The notes beneath the pieces were generated by a model. The model ran no database searches, had not been told where the DNA came from, and worked only from the letters and a program-made list of their open reading frames with translations. This document shows, piece after piece, positions 1 through 9,597 of a stretch of 64,000 nt of DNA; position 1 is the first letter of the stretch, and the number at the start of each line of letters is the position of its first letter. This stretch comes from Azospirillum lipoferum (lineage in GTDB: Bacteria > Pseudomonadota > Alphaproteobacteria > Azospirillales > Azospirillaceae): assembly GCF_024170005.1 (NCBI RefSeq), contig NZ_JALJXJ010000008.1, positions 124,001-188,000 on the forward strand, written 5' to 3'. The position numbers and the translations under genes were made by a program.

Positions 1-1
1 C

Positions 2-1000
2 TACCATGGCTTCATCGGCTCGTCGCTGGCGATGCAGGCGGTCTACCGCATCGTCGACAGCGCCGCCTCCTCGCGCGCCACCGTCTTCATCACCGGCGAA
101 TCCGGCACCGGCAAGGAGGTCTGCGCCGAGGCGATCCACCGCCAGAGCCAGCGGGCGGCAAGGCCCTTCATCGCCATCAACTGCGGCGCCATCCCGAAGG
201 ATCTCATGGAAAGCGAGATCTTCGGCCACATGAAGGGCAGCTTCACCGGCGCTGTCTCCGACCGCGAGGGTGCTGCGGCGCGCGCCGACGGCGGCACCCT
301 GTTCCTGGACGAGATCTGCGAACTGGCGCCCGACCTCCAGACCAAGCTGCTGCGCTTCATCCAGACCGGCACCTTCACGCCCGTCGGCGGGTCGAAGCTG
401 GAGAAGGTCGACCTGCGCATCGTCTGCGCCACCAACCGCGACCCGCTGCGCGAGGTGGAGGAGGGGAGGTTCCGCGAGGATCTCTATTACCGCCTGCACG
501 TCATCCCCATCCATCTGCCGCCGCTGCGCGAGCGCGAGGACGACGTGCTGGAGATCGCCCGCCATTACATGGCGGAATTCGCCAAGGAGGAGAAGAAGGG
601 CTTCACCCGCTTCTCCCCCGACGCCGAACATGCGTTGCGCCACTATCACTGGCCGGGCAACGTCCGCCAGTTGCAGAATGTCGTGCGCATCGTCGCGGTC
701 CTGCATGACGGCGACACGGTGATGCCGGAGATGCTGCCGCCGCCGCTCGGCACGCCGCAGCCGGTGCCGGTTTCCGCCGCGGCCACCGCCGCGCCGGCCG
801 GCACCCTTGCGGCCCCGCGCCCGCCTGTTCCGCTCACGCCGGAGTCGATCAAGCCGCTGTGGGAGGTGGAGAAGGACGCCATCGAGGACGCCATCACCGC
901 CTGCGACGGCAATATTCCGCGCGCCGCCGCCCTGCTGCAGATCAGCGCCTCCACCATCTATCGCAAACGCCTCGCCTGGCAGGCCGAAGGGAAGCTGTAG
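2..1000 (+). CDS. sigma-54-dependent transcriptional activator (5' end outside window)
   Basis: This is the C-terminal part of an NtrC/LuxO-type enhancer-binding protein that opens sigma-54 promoters by ATP hydrolysis. The reading frame is already open at the first bases, so the N-terminal sensory or receiver domain lies off the window. The AAA+ domain shows Walker A GESGTGKE, a GSFTGA loop in place of the usual GAFTGA, Walker B GGTLFLDE, the R-finger region FREDLYYRL and [11 protein letters not shown] Pro/Ala-rich linker leads to a Fis-type helix-turn-helix ending the protein ([20 protein letters not shown]). Loss of the N-terminus prevents naming the signal it answers. Confidence 0.9.
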   Translation, partial: YHGFIGSSLAMQAVYRIVDSAASSRATVFITGESGTGKEVCAEAIHRQSQRAARPFIAINCGAIPKDLMESEIFGHMKGSFTGAVSDREGAAARADGGTLFLDEICELAPDLQTKLLRFIQTGTFTPVGGSKLEKVDLRIVCATNRDPLREVEEGRFREDLYYRLHVIPIHLPPLREREDDVLEIARHYMAEFAKEEKKGFTRFSPDAEHALRHYHWPGNVRQLQNVVRIVAVLHDGDTVMPEMLPPPLGTPQPVPVSAAATAAPAGTLAAPRPPVPLTPESIKPLWEVEKDAIEDAITACDGNIPRAAALLQISASTIYRKRLAWQAEGKL

Positions 1001-1350
1001 CTTTCCGGCGATCGGAGTCACGCTTCAGATCGATTCCGGTCTTACGCGACCCGGTCTAACCCTTTATTTCGGCAAGAAGATCCTGTTCATGCCGGGAATC
1101 CGCCAAGAAACGGGCTAATCCCCTTCGACAAGGTACCGTCGCCTTGGTCGTAACTCCACTCCGAACTTGGCCGTCGTTAGTCCTATGCCGTGAGATGGAA
1201 TTGCCCGCAACCACAGCATGCGGCTAGCCTCCCCGCACAATGTCTTGGTTCCGCTTGCCCGGCAGACCTTACGGCGCGGCCGATGTCGGCGATCCCGGAC
1301 CTATCCGTTTGGCTAAAGACCAGTCTCGCAGTGACTAAGGGGGGAGGCCC
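1001..1350. other. 350-bp non-coding gap upstream of the cold-shock gene
   Basis: No gene is supported here. The stretch separates the sigma-54 activator from the cold-shock gene and probably contains that gene's promoter and a long 5' untranslated region, as is common for csp genes. I see no clean promoter hexamers and no strong terminator hairpin. Confidence 0.4.
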
Positions 1351-1560
1351 ATGAACAACGGCACCGTAAAATGGTTCAATACTACCAAAGGTTACGGCTT
1401 CATCGCGCCGGAAGCCGGCTCCAAGGACGTGTTCGTGCACATCACCGCGGTCCAGCGCTCGGGCCTGCATGCCCTGTCGGAAGGTCAGCGCGTCCAGTTC
1501 GAGGTGGAGCGGGGCAACAACGGCAAGGACTCGGCGGTGAACATCAGCGTCGTCGAGTGA
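1351..1560 (+). CDS. CspA-family cold-shock protein
   Basis: A 69-residue single-domain cold-shock protein, an OB-fold nucleic-acid chaperone that binds single-stranded RNA or DNA and melts mRNA structure. The RNP1-like motif KGYGFI and the RNP2-like motif VFVHI are both present, and the length is standard for the family. A strong purine-rich ribosome-binding site (ggggggagg) sits just upstream of the ATG. It is monocistronic, and the next gene converges on it 15 bp away. The family contains cold-induced and constitutive members, and the sequence does not say which this is. Confidence 0.95.
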   Translation: MNNGTVKWFNTTKGYGFIAPEAGSKDVFVHITAVQRSGLHALSEGQRVQFEVERGNNGKDSAVNISVVE

Positions 1561-1575
1561 CGGGCCCGGACTGAA

Positions 1576-2451
1576 TCAGACCGGATACCCGGCGGCGCGG
1601 TAGGCCGCGATGGCGTCCCCGGCCAGCCGGGGAATCTCGCCGCGCAGCCCCTCAACCGTGTCCGCCGCCCCGTCTCCCTCCATTTCAGATCCATCTCCCT
1701 CCGCCCCATCCCGCTCCACAAGGGATGCCCGGCACGCCATCTCCAGCGCGCGGGCGGCGCTGCACAGGGCGCGGGCGCCGAAGGTCCCGGCGGTGCTTTT
1801 CAGCGTATGCGCCTCGCGCGTCAGAACGGCGCGGTCGGTCTCCGCCGCGATGCGCGCCACCCGTTCCCGTGTCTCTTCCACGAACTGCCGCAGCACGTCG
1901 GCCAGCAGCTCCGCATCCAGATCCTGCGCCAGCTGGGCCAGAACCTCGCGGTCCAGAACCGCGCCCGCCGCCGTCGGGCATGTCGGGGCGCAGGGGCCGA
2001 AGCCGGCCGATGACCCCGGTCTCGGCGACGCGGCGGCGCGCAGCCATTTCTCCACCGTTTCCAGCAGCAGCACCCGGTCCACCGGCTTGGCGACATGATC
2101 GTTCATGCCGGCATTCTGGCAGCGGACGCGGTCGGCCTCGTCGGTGTCGGCGGTCATGGCCACCACCGGCACCCGGCCAGCCGGCCCCGGCAGCTCGCGC
2201 AGCAGCCGGGTGGCGGTCAGCCCGTCCATCTCCGGCATCGACAGGTCCATCAGGATCAGGTCATAGCCGCCGGCCTGCGCCGCCATCACCGCCTCCAGCC
2301 CGTTGCCGGCGGTGTCGGCGCGGTGGCCGGCCTGGGCCAGGATGGCGGTGACCAGCATCTGGTTCAGCGGGCTGTCCTCCACCACCAGAATCCGGCGGGG
2401 AACCGGCAGGAGGTCCGTGGGGAGAAGCGACGGCGGTGTCCGCTCGGTCAT
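1576..2451 (-). CDS. response regulator receiver-Hpt phosphotransfer protein
   Basis: An about 291-residue signalling protein with an N-terminal receiver domain (VVEDSPLN, phospho-acceptor Asp in LILMDLSMPEMDG, MTAD, VAKPVD) and a C-terminal histidine phosphotransfer domain whose phospho-histidine lies in HTLKSTAGTFGA. This is the Rec-Hpt tail of a hybrid sensor kinase without a kinase core, so it probably relays phosphate between a separate kinase and regulator. I chose the ATG at 2451 because GGAG lies ten bases upstream of it. An ATG at 2460 would have the same GGAG only one base away. No partner kinase is adjacent. Confidence 0.85.
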   Translation of the reverse strand: MTERTPPSLLPTDLLPVPRRILVVEDSPLNQMLVTAILAQAGHRADTAGNGLEAVMAAQAGGYDLILMDLSMPEMDGLTATRLLRELPGPAGRVPVVAMTADTDEADRVRCQNAGMNDHVAKPVDRVLLLETVEKWLRAAASPRPGSSAGFGPCAPTCPTAAGAVLDREVLAQLAQDLDAELLADVLRQFVEETRERVARIAAETDRAVLTREAHTLKSTAGTFGARALCSAARALEMACRASLVERDGAEGDGSEMEGDGAADTVEGLRGEIPRLAGDAIAAYRAAGYPV

Positions 2452-2677
2452 CGCAAACATGCTCCGCAATGAAGAAGATGCCAGTGTAAAGGCGTGGCCT
2501 TGCCGCTGCAAAGCCCCGCTCCATCTATGCGGACGGGTGGTATTCACGGATTTCCGCGGCCCGGCGCTTCAAATCGGCGCGTCCCGCCGGTATGGTGTCG
2601 CGCTTGGCCGGTGTCCGGACCCGATGCCGCCCACCTGACAAACAGCTTCCCTTCGACTTCAGGCAGTGCCGCAGACG

Positions 2678-3895
2678 ATGACCAAACTGAACACCTACCG
2701 CTCCGGTCCCGACGAGCGCGGGCATTTCGGAATCTTTGGCGGCCGCTTCGTCGCCGAGACGCTGATGCCCCTGATCCTGGAGGTCGAGAAGGCCTATCGC
2801 GACGCACGCGCCGATCCAGCCTTCGAAGGGGAGATGCGCCAGCAGCTGAAGCAGTATGTCGGCCGCCCCAATCCGCTCTATTACGCGGAGCGGCTGACCG
2901 GGCATCTGGGCGGCGCCAAGATCTACTTCAAGCGCGAGGAGCTGAACCACACCGGCGCGCACAAGATCAACAACTGCATCGGCCAGATCCTGCTGGCCCG
3001 GCGCATGGGCAAGACCCGCATCATCGCCGAGACGGGTGCCGGCCAGCATGGCGTGGCGACCGCGACGGTCTGCGCGCTCTACAACATGCCCTGCGTCATC
3101 TACATGGGCGAGACCGACATCGCCCGCCAGCAGCCCAACGTCTTCCGCATGAAGCTGCTGGGGGCGGAGGTCCGCCCGGTGACGTCGGGCAGCGGCACGC
3201 TGAAGGACGCGATGAACGAGGCGCTGCGCGACTGGGTCACCAACGTCGCCGACACCTTCTACATCATCGGCACCGCCGCCGGCCCGCACCCCTATCCCGC
3301 CATGGTCCGCGACTTCCAGTCGGTGATCGGCGACGAGGTGCGCAGCCAGATGCAGGAGCTGGAAGGCCGCCTGCCCGACAGTCTCGTCGCCTGCGTCGGC
3401 GGCGGGTCGAACGCCATCGGCCTGTTCCACCCCTTCCTCGACGATCCGTCGGTGCAGATGGTCGGCGTCGAGGCCGCCGGCCGTGGCATCGAGAAGGGGC
3501 CGCTCGACCATGCCGCCTCGATCAACGGCGGGCGTCCCGGCGTGCTGCACGGCAACCGCACCTATCTGCTGCAGGACGAGGACGGCCAGATCCTCGAAGG
3601 CCACTCGATCTCCGCCGGCCTCGACTATCCCGGCATCGGGCCGGAGCACAGCTGGCTCCATGACGTCGGCCGTGTCGAATACGCCTATGCCACCGACCAG
3701 GAGGCGCTGGACGCCTTCCAGCTCTGCGCCCGTACCGAGGGCATCATCCCGGCGCTGGAATCCGCCCACGGCCTTGCCGAGGTGATCAAGCGCGCACCGA
3801 AACTGCCCAAGGACCACCTGATGGTGCTGTGCCTGTCGGGCCGCGGCGACAAGGACATCTTCTCCGTCGCCAAGCATCTGGGAGTGGAACTGTGA
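2678..3895 (+). CDS. trpB: tryptophan synthase beta subunit
   Basis: Catalyses condensation of indole with serine to tryptophan, as part of the cytoplasmic alpha2-beta2 complex with TrpA. The PLP lysine is in [12 protein letters not shown], and the glycine-rich phosphate-binding loop is [11 protein letters not shown]. The length of about 405 residues is normal. The ATG at 2678 begins [22 protein letters not shown] at 2666 is an alternative start. trpA follows with a 4-bp overlap, so the two are translationally coupled. trpF is not immediately upstream, unlike in many alphaproteobacteria. Confidence 0.97.
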   Translation: MTKLNTYRSGPDERGHFGIFGGRFVAETLMPLILEVEKAYRDARADPAFEGEMRQQLKQYVGRPNPLYYAERLTGHLGGAKIYFKREELNHTGAHKINNCIGQILLARRMGKTRIIAETGAGQHGVATATVCALYNMPCVIYMGETDIARQQPNVFRMKLLGAEVRPVTSGSGTLKDAMNEALRDWVTNVADTFYIIGTAAGPHPYPAMVRDFQSVIGDEVRSQMQELEGRLPDSLVACVGGGSNAIGLFHPFLDDPSVQMVGVEAAGRGIEKGPLDHAASINGGRPGVLHGNRTYLLQDEDGQILEGHSISAGLDYPGIGPEHSWLHDVGRVEYAYATDQEALDAFQLCARTEGIIPALESAHGLAEVIKRAPKLPKDHLMVLCLSGRGDKDIFSVAKHLGVEL

Positions 3896-4737
3896 GTGCC
3901 GACATTTTGGCCGATGGCCGCATCGCCCGCCGGTTCAAAGCGCTGAAGGCGGAGGGACGCGCCGGTCTGGTCACCTTCATCACCGCCGGCGACCCCGATC
4001 CCGCCGCCTCGCAGGCGGTGCTGAACGGCCTGCCGGCCGCCGGCGCCGACCTGATCGAGCTGGGCATGCCCTTCACCGACCCGATGGCCGACGGCCCGGC
4101 GATCCAGGCCTCCTCGCTGCGCGCGCTGAAGGCCGGGATGACGGTGCGCAAGACGCTGGAGATGGTCCGCGGCTTCCGCAAGCTGGATGCCGACACGCCG
4201 ATCATCCTGATGGGCTATTACAACCCGATCCACGCCTATGGGGTGGAGCCCTTCCTGGCCGCCGCGCGCGAGGCCGGGGTGGACGGCCTGATCATCGTCG
4301 ACCTGCCGCCGGAAGAGGACGAGGAGCTGTGCATCCCGGCGCTGAAGGCCGGCGTCAGCTTCGTCCGCCTGACGACGCCGACCACCGACGAGGCGCGCAT
4401 GCCGGCGGTGATGCGCAACACCTCGGGCTTCGTCTATTACGTCTCGATCGCCGGCATCACCGGCACCGCCAGCGCGTCGAACACCGCCATCGATGCGGCG
4501 GTCGCCCGGCTGAAGCGCCACACCGACCTGCCGGTCGCCGTCGGCTTCGGCATCAAGACGCCGGACCAGGCCGCCGAGGTCGCCCGCGTCGCCGATGCGG
4601 CCGTGGTCGGCTCCGCCATCGTCACCCGTCTTGCCGATGGGATCGACGCGGCGGGTACGGTCAGGCCGGGAACGGTCGAGGACGTTCTGGGCTTCGTCGG
4701 CGAACTGGCCGCCGGGGTGCGCGCGGCGCGGGGCTGA
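3892..4737 (+). CDS. trpA: tryptophan synthase alpha subunit
   Basis: Cleaves indole-3-glycerol phosphate to indole and glyceraldehyde 3-phosphate and channels indole to TrpB. A TIM barrel of 281 residues. The catalytic Glu is in [17 protein letters not shown], the catalytic Asp in IIVDLPPEE, and the phosphate-binding segments are IAGITGTAS and [11 protein letters not shown]. The start is the GTG of the GTGA that overlaps the trpB stop. It begins the conserved N-terminus ([20 protein letters not shown]). accD follows after a 155-bp gap. Confidence 0.97.
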   Translation: MSADILADGRIARRFKALKAEGRAGLVTFITAGDPDPAASQAVLNGLPAAGADLIELGMPFTDPMADGPAIQASSLRALKAGMTVRKTLEMVRGFRKLDADTPIILMGYYNPIHAYGVEPFLAAAREAGVDGLIIVDLPPEEDEELCIPALKAGVSFVRLTTPTTDEARMPAVMRNTSGFVYYVSIAGITGTASASNTAIDAAVARLKRHTDLPVAVGFGIKTPDQAAEVARVADAAVVGSAIVTRLADGIDAAGTVRPGTVEDVLGFVGELAAGVRAARG

Positions 4738-4892
4738 GGGACGGACGGTTTACAACGACGGCAAACCGCTTTACGACACCTGCAACACGATCGCTCATGG
4801 CGACGAACGGCTGAAGAGCCCGGTGCGGCACGGACCCGATGTCCAGCCGCCGCCGGGCTTCGGCGTACCGCCATGTCGTTGAAAGGCGTTCC

Positions 4893-5915
4893 ATGAACTG
4901 GCTTACCAACTACGTCCGTCCGAAGATCCGCGCGCTCTACGCCCGCAAGGAAGTGCCCGACAACCTCTGGCATAAATGCCCGAGCTGCGAGTCGATGCTG
5001 TTCCACCGCGAGCTGGAAGACAACCTGCACGTCTGCCAGCACTGCGGCTTCCACATGCGGCTCGATCCGGTCAAGCGGCTGGAGTCGATGTTCGACGACG
5101 GCGCCTATGAGAGCGTCGAGCTGCCGAAGTCGGTCGCCGACCCGCTGAAGTTCCGCGATCAGAAGCGCTACACCGACCGCCTGAAGGAAGCCCAGACCAA
5201 GACCGGCCGCACCGACGCCATCGTCGTGGGCGAGGGCCGCATCGGCGGCCATGCCGCCGTGGTCGCCGCCTTCGATTTCGGCTTCATGGGCGGGTCGATG
5301 GGCATCGCCGTCGGCGAAGGGCTGCTGACCGCCGCCCGTCTGGCCGTGGCCAAGCATGCGCCGCTGATCGTCGTTCCAGCCTCGGGCGGGGCCCGCATGC
5401 AGGAAGGCATCCTGTCGCTGATGCAGATGCCGCGCACCACCATCGCGGTGGAGATGGTCAAGGAAGCCGGCCTGCCCTACATCGTGGTGCTGACCGACCC
5501 GACCACCGGCGGTGTCACCGCCAGCTTCGCCATGCTGGGCGACATCCACATCGCCGAGAAGGGCGCGCAGATCGGCTTCGCCGGCGCCCGCGTGATCGAG
5601 AGCACGATCCGCGAGACCCTGCCGGAAGGCTTCCAGCGCTCCGAATATCTGCTGGAGCACGGCATGGTCGACATGGTCGTCCACCGCCGCGACCTGCGCC
5701 CGACGCTGGTCCGCACCATCGGCCTGCTGATGACCCCGCGGATCGACGCGGTGGTCGAGGATCTCGACCTGACCGCCGCCCAGGCGGCCTCCCAGGGTGT
5801 TGGCGGCGAGCCGGCCCAACTGCCGCAGCCGGCCACGCCGCCCGCCACGCAGGCGACCGCGGCCCAGCCGGTCTCGACGCAGCAGGCGGAACCGGCCCAG
5901 GCCGGCGACGACTGA
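4893..5915 (+). CDS. accD: acetyl-CoA carboxylase carboxyltransferase beta subunit
   Basis: Beta subunit of the carboxyltransferase half of acetyl-CoA carboxylase, which makes malonyl-CoA for fatty-acid synthesis with AccA. The N-terminal zinc ribbon has two Cys pairs (CPSC and CQHC), and the crotonase-fold core includes [11 protein letters not shown] and the oxyanion-type segment [16 protein letters not shown]. The C-terminus is a low-complexity Ala/Gln/Pro tail of about 50 residues, a common extension in this group. The ATG at 4893 begins [16 protein letters not shown]. folC follows closely, the usual accD-folC pairing. Confidence 0.97.
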   Translation: MNWLTNYVRPKIRALYARKEVPDNLWHKCPSCESMLFHRELEDNLHVCQHCGFHMRLDPVKRLESMFDDGAYESVELPKSVADPLKFRDQKRYTDRLKEAQTKTGRTDAIVVGEGRIGGHAAVVAAFDFGFMGGSMGIAVGEGLLTAARLAVAKHAPLIVVPASGGARMQEGILSLMQMPRTTIAVEMVKEAGLPYIVVLTDPTTGGVTASFAMLGDIHIAEKGAQIGFAGARVIESTIRETLPEGFQRSEYLLEHGMVDMVVHRRDLRPTLVRTIGLLMTPRIDAVVEDLDLTAAQAASQGVGGEPAQLPQPATPPATQATAAQPVSTQQAEPAQAGDD

Positions 5916-5953
5916 CCGGCAGCACCTCCGCGACCACCCGACCAGAGACGATC

Positions 5954-7312
5954 ATGATCGACGCCCCCACCCCGCTGGCCACCCCACCCACAAGGCTGGC
6001 AGCGACCCGTTCCGACCCGGTGCTGGATCGGTTGAAGGGGCTTCACCCCAAGGTCATCGACCTCTCCCTGGACCGGATGCACCGCCTGCTGGCGGCGCTG
6101 GACCATCCGGAGCGGAAGTTGCCGCCGGTGGTCCATGTCGCCGGCACCAACGGCAAGGGATCGACGGTCGCCTTCCTGCGCGCCATGCTGGAGGCGGCCG
6201 GCTACCGCGTCCATGTCTACACCTCGCCGCATCTCGTCCGCTTCCACGAGCGCATCCGGCTGGGCGGGCGACAGGGGGGGCGGCTGATCGACGACGATCA
6301 TCTGGCCGCCCTGCTGGAGGAGTGCGAGGTCGCCAACGCCGGCAACCCGATCACTTTCTTCGAGGTGACGACGGTCGCCGCCTTCCTCGCCTTCTCCCGG
6401 GAGCCGGCCGACGTGGTCCTGCTGGAAACCGGTCTGGGTGGCCGGCTGGACGCCACCAATGTGGTGGACCGGCCGGCGGTGACGGCGATCACCCGCATCT
6501 CCTACGACCACCGCCAGTTCCTGGGCGACTCGCTGCTGGAGATCGCCAGCGAGAAGGCCGGCATTTTCAAGCCCGGCGTGCCGGTGGTATTGGCGCCACA
6601 GCCGGAGGCCGATGCACTGAAGGCGCTCAATCTCCGCGCCAACGCCATCGCCGCGCCGATCCACGGCTGGTCGGTGGAGGAGCGTCCTGATGGCTTCCGC
6701 TTCGAGAGCGCCAAGCGCCGGCTCGACCTGCCGATGCCCGGACTGGCCGGTGCCCACCAGATCACCAATGCCGGCGTCGCCATTGCCTGTCTCGACCATC
6801 TGCCGCTGGCGGTGGACGACGACGCGGTGCGTCGCGGCCTCGCCAGCGTCGAATGGCCGGCCCGCCTGCAACGCCTGACCCGCGGTCCGCTGGCCGAGAG
6901 CCTGCCGCCCGGCTGGGAACTGTGGCTGGACGGCGGACACAATGATTCGGCGGGCGAGGTCCTGGCCCGTCAGGCGGTCGACTGGTCATGCGCCCAGCCT
7001 GACGGTAGCCCCGCCCTGCCGCTGCTGCTGATCTACGGCATGCTGTCCAGCAAGGATCCGTTCGAGTTCCTCGGCCCGCTGGCTCCTTTCACCCATTCCC
7101 TGCGCGCGGTGGCGATCCCCGGCGAGGAAGCCAGCTTCACCGCCGAGGAATCCTGCGAGACCGCCAATCTCTGCGGCATCCGCGACCACGCCGCTGCCGA
7201 CGGGGTGGACGCCGCCCTGGCCGATCTGGTGGCCGCCCGGCGGACTCCGGCGCGCGTGCTGATCTGCGGCTCGCTCTACCTTGCCGGGTCGGTGCTGGCG
7301 GAGAACGGCTGA
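5954..7312 (+). CDS. folC: bifunctional folylpolyglutamate / dihydrofolate synthase
   Basis: Adds glutamate to dihydropteroate and/or folates in the cytoplasm, ATP-dependently. A Mur-ligase-fold protein of 452 residues. The P-loop is HVAGTNGKGST, the omega-loop region YTSPHLVRFHERI, and the metal and nucleotide segments are LLETGLGGRLDATN and ISYDHRQFLGDSL. The C-terminal domain contains the conserved WLDGGHNDSA. It starts 38 bp after accD in the same direction and is probably co-transcribed. The next gene converges 13 bp beyond its stop. Confidence 0.95.
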   Translation: MIDAPTPLATPPTRLAATRSDPVLDRLKGLHPKVIDLSLDRMHRLLAALDHPERKLPPVVHVAGTNGKGSTVAFLRAMLEAAGYRVHVYTSPHLVRFHERIRLGGRQGGRLIDDDHLAALLEECEVANAGNPITFFEVTTVAAFLAFSREPADVVLLETGLGGRLDATNVVDRPAVTAITRISYDHRQFLGDSLLEIASEKAGIFKPGVPVVLAPQPEADALKALNLRANAIAAPIHGWSVEERPDGFRFESAKRRLDLPMPGLAGAHQITNAGVAIACLDHLPLAVDDDAVRRGLASVEWPARLQRLTRGPLAESLPPGWELWLDGGHNDSAGEVLARQAVDWSCAQPDGSPALPLLLIYGMLSSKDPFEFLGPLAPFTHSLRAVAIPGEEASFTAEESCETANLCGIRDHAAADGVDAALADLVAARRTPARVLICGSLYLAGSVLAENG

Positions 7313-7325
7313 CGCTCCCAGGCGG

Positions 7326-8480
7326 CTAAAAGTCGTTGCGATCTTCTGTTGCTCCGGCGGAACCGCTTTTTGGGAAGCCAAAATCTTCGGCTTTCTGCTT
7401 CTGGCTTCCACCGGCTCGTCGAATGGCGTCGGCCAGCAGTTCCCATTGGGTGTCGGGCAGCCTGGACAAGCCATCGGCCAAGGCTTCCCGCCACTTCGGC
7501 CCTCTCGACCACGCTTCGATCCAGGCATCGGCAAGATCATAATGGTGCCTGGAGGCCAGGGCTTCGATCAGAAGCCCGGCTTGGGCCACGTCCTTGTCGG
7601 CTTTCAACCGGCCATTCGGGTCGCCCCGACGCCGTGACGCGACGATCAGCTTGTGAACGGCATAGCGTTCCGGTGCCGGCACCCGGACCGGTACACCGCC
7701 AGCGTGAAGCAGAACCGACCGGACCGGGTTGTGGATCAGAAAGTCGAGGAACCGCAGGGGCTGGGCGGCGGCTCCGCCTAGGGCCGGCATGGCGGTGGGC
7801 TTTCCCTGATACTCGTCCTTGCCGGTGTTGGGCACCAGGAATTCCACCAGGAAGCCTTTGCGGTTCCGGAACGCCGTGGCTTGCCGGGCATCTGCCTGAT
7901 GCGGCACCTCCTGGAAGCTGGCGTCCACCTGCCGGAGCACGTCGAGAACGGGCGGCAGGCTGTCCTCGACAGAAATCGACACCGAGTGGAACTGGGCGAT
8001 GTCCATGTCCCCGGTGCGGAGATGGGCGGCGGGCAGCCGAACCCCCAGCAGCCCGGCATAGCACTGGAACGCCAGCGTGCCGACCAGCACGCCACGCAGA
8101 CGGAACACGCCGGCCTGCCACAGAGCCTCGGCAAGGTCGCCGGTGAAGGCGTCCGGCGACGGCAGCCCGGCTGCCTTCAGGGCGGATACCATCCGCCGCC
8201 GTTCGGTGAAGTCCGCCTTGAGGTCGCGGAAGCGTTCGACGCGGGCGGCTATCTCCGGGTCGTCGGCGGGTCCGACGTATCGGCTATAGCGGTGGCCGTC
8301 CTCATAGCCCTGGAAGTACCAGTAGCCCCGACCCTTCCTTTCCTTTTTCGAGAAGCTGCCGGTTGCCGGAAATGTGGCGTCGAACTCGGCGTCCAGACAC
8401 CGCTGTTCCAGGTCGGCGAACATGGTCTGTATGGCCAGCCCGAGTTCCTGCACCGGCGTCTCCGTTTCGGTTGCCTTCAA
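7326..8480 (-). CDS. GSU2403-family nucleotidyltransferase-fold protein
   Basis: A 384-residue protein that I match from memory to the GSU2403-type nucleotidyltransferase-fold family (PF12281-like). The supporting segment is VGTLAFQCYAGLLGVRL followed by an acidic DMD motif in LRTGDMDIAQ, then a C-terminal helical part (PERYAVHKLIVASRR). Such proteins resemble AbiEii/MenT-like nucleotidyltransferases, but substrates are not established. The 8480 start is TTG without a clear ribosome-binding site, and an ATG at 8423 (MFADLEQR) is a credible alternative. It converges with folC and lies next to tRNA-Ala. Base composition matches the core genome. Confidence 0.7.
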   Translation of the reverse strand: MKATETETPVQELGLAIQTMFADLEQRCLDAEFDATFPATGSFSKKERKGRGYWYFQGYEDGHRYSRYVGPADDPEIAARVERFRDLKADFTERRRMVSALKAAGLPSPDAFTGDLAEALWQAGVFRLRGVLVGTLAFQCYAGLLGVRLPAAHLRTGDMDIAQFHSVSISVEDSLPPVLDVLRQVDASFQEVPHQADARQATAFRNRKGFLVEFLVPNTGKDEYQGKPTAMPALGGAAAQPLRFLDFLIHNPVRSVLLHAGGVPVRVPAPERYAVHKLIVASRRRGDPNGRLKADKDVAQAGLLIEALASRHHYDLADAWIEAWSRGPKWREALADGLSRLPDTQWELLADAIRRAGGSQKQKAEDFGFPKSGSAGATEDRNDF

Positions 8481-8608
8481 ATTCTGATTTTACAGGCAAC
8501 ACGCTCCGACCCATAGGCCAAAACGAAAAAAGCGGGCCAGATGCCGTTCCCGGCAACGCCCGCTAACCGTCTAGCAACTTGTCTCAACCCTTCCAGGGAA
8601 GGGGAAAA

Positions 8609-8684
8609 TGGTGGAGCCGAGGAGGATCGAACTCCCGACCTACGCATTGCGAACGCGTCGCTCTCCCAGCTGAGCTACGGCCCC
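8609..8684 (-). tRNA. tRNA-Ala (anticodon CGC)
   Basis: A 76-nt cloverleaf including the encoded CCA. The acceptor stem GGGGCCG pairs with CGGCTCC. The D arm is GCTC..GAGC. The anticodon loop TTCGCAA gives anticodon CGC, reading GCG. The T loop is TTCGATC and the discriminator base is A. All stems close, with only G-U wobbles. Confidence 0.95.
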
Positions 8685-8726
8685 ACACTGACACCGTTGC
8701 GTCTTCGTCGCCCCGGCGTGGCGCGG

Positions 8727-8755
8727 ATATTGTCCATCGCGGGGGGGACTGTCAA
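8727..8755 (-). promoter_or_regulatory. sigma-70-type promoter of tRNA-Ala
   Basis: On the minus strand TTGACA (8755-8750) and CAATAT (8732-8727) are separated by 17 bp, about 40 bp upstream of the tRNA 5' end. The -35 box is embedded in AAGCGCTTGACA. The palindrome AAGCGCTT also overlaps the -35 of both tRNA-Arg genes in this window. Confidence 0.7.
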
Positions 8756-8967
8756 GCGCTTGATTCAGAAAAAATGAAGTGTGCGTGCAATGACGTAGGA
8801 CGGGGGCATAGGACGGCCGATCCGCCGCAGGCCGCCCGGTCGATCGGCGGGCCGCCGTACTGGACAGGTCTTGCCGCTTATGCTTAGGGTGCCCGGAAAA
8901 GGCTGGCGCCCGTTGCGCAACGCTCTGCGCGCGGCCGTCGCAAAAACCGCACTGGAGCTGGCCCGGC

Positions 8968-9252
8968 ATGATCGCGTTGTATCTGCTCATCAACACCATC
9001 CTGGACCTGTTCTTCTGGGTCCTGATCCTGTCGGCGATTCTCAGCTGGCTGGTGGCCTTCAACGTGGTGAACACGCGCAACCGCGCGGTCTATCTGATCG
9101 GCGATTTCCTGTACCGCATCACCGAACCGGTGCTGCGCCCGATCCGCCGCGTCCTGCCCAACATGGGCGGGCTGGACCTGTCGCCGATCGTCGTGCTGCT
9201 GGCGATCTCCTTCATCCAGAACCTGATGGCGCAATACTGGCCGCGCTTCTGA
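8968..9252 (+). CDS. YggT-family inner-membrane protein
   Basis: A 94-residue integral membrane protein with two hydrophobic segments (roughly residues 3-30 and 68-88) separated by the family-typical basic loop (DFLYRITEPVLRPIRRVLP). YggT proteins are implicated in osmotic-stress tolerance and are sometimes linked to cell-division or lipid genes. The biochemical role is not settled. It is followed two bases later by a DUF167 gene, and this yggT-DUF167 pairing recurs widely in proteobacteria. Confidence 0.9.
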   Translation: MIALYLLINTILDLFFWVLILSAILSWLVAFNVVNTRNRAVYLIGDFLYRITEPVLRPIRRVLPNMGGLDLSPIVVLLAISFIQNLMAQYWPRF

Positions 9253-9254
9253 CC

Positions 9255-9596
9255 GTGGCGTCCCCCTCCCCCTTCGAGGCGGTGGCCGACGGCCTGCGCG
9301 TTTCACTCAGGGTGACGCCCAAGGCGTCACGCAACGCGGTGACCGGCACGGCCGAGACGGCCGCAGGGGGGAGGGTCCTGAAGCTGGCGGTCACGGCGGT
9401 GCCGGAAAACGGCAAGGCCAACGAGGCCGTCATAAAACTGTTGTCGAAGGCATGGAAACTGCCCAAGACCAGCCTGACCGTGGTGGCCGGCGCCACCGAC
9501 CGGAACAAGATTTTGCATGTGGCGGGCGACCCGGCGGCATTGCTGGCCCGGCTGTCGCCCCTGATCGACGATGTGGGCAGCGAGGGTGGAGAGTAG
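9255..9596 (+). CDS. DUF167 (YggU-like) protein
   Basis: A small alpha/beta protein of 113 residues with the DUF167 hallmarks [29 protein letters not shown] and [11 protein letters not shown]. Function unknown in the family. I place the start at the GTG two bases after the yggT stop, which gives the normal family length. It ends one base before the folD ATG, so yggT, this gene, folD and corA are a tight operon. Confidence 0.9.
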   Translation: MASPSPFEAVADGLRVSLRVTPKASRNAVTGTAETAAGGRVLKLAVTAVPENGKANEAVIKLLSKAWKLPKTSLTVVAGATDRNKILHVAGDPAALLARLSPLIDDVGSEGGE

Positions 9597-9597
9597 C

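Noticed and set aside
2461-2677. Possible trp attenuator before trpB
   Set aside because: No Trp-codon leader peptide or alternating hairpins seen in the short upstream gap.
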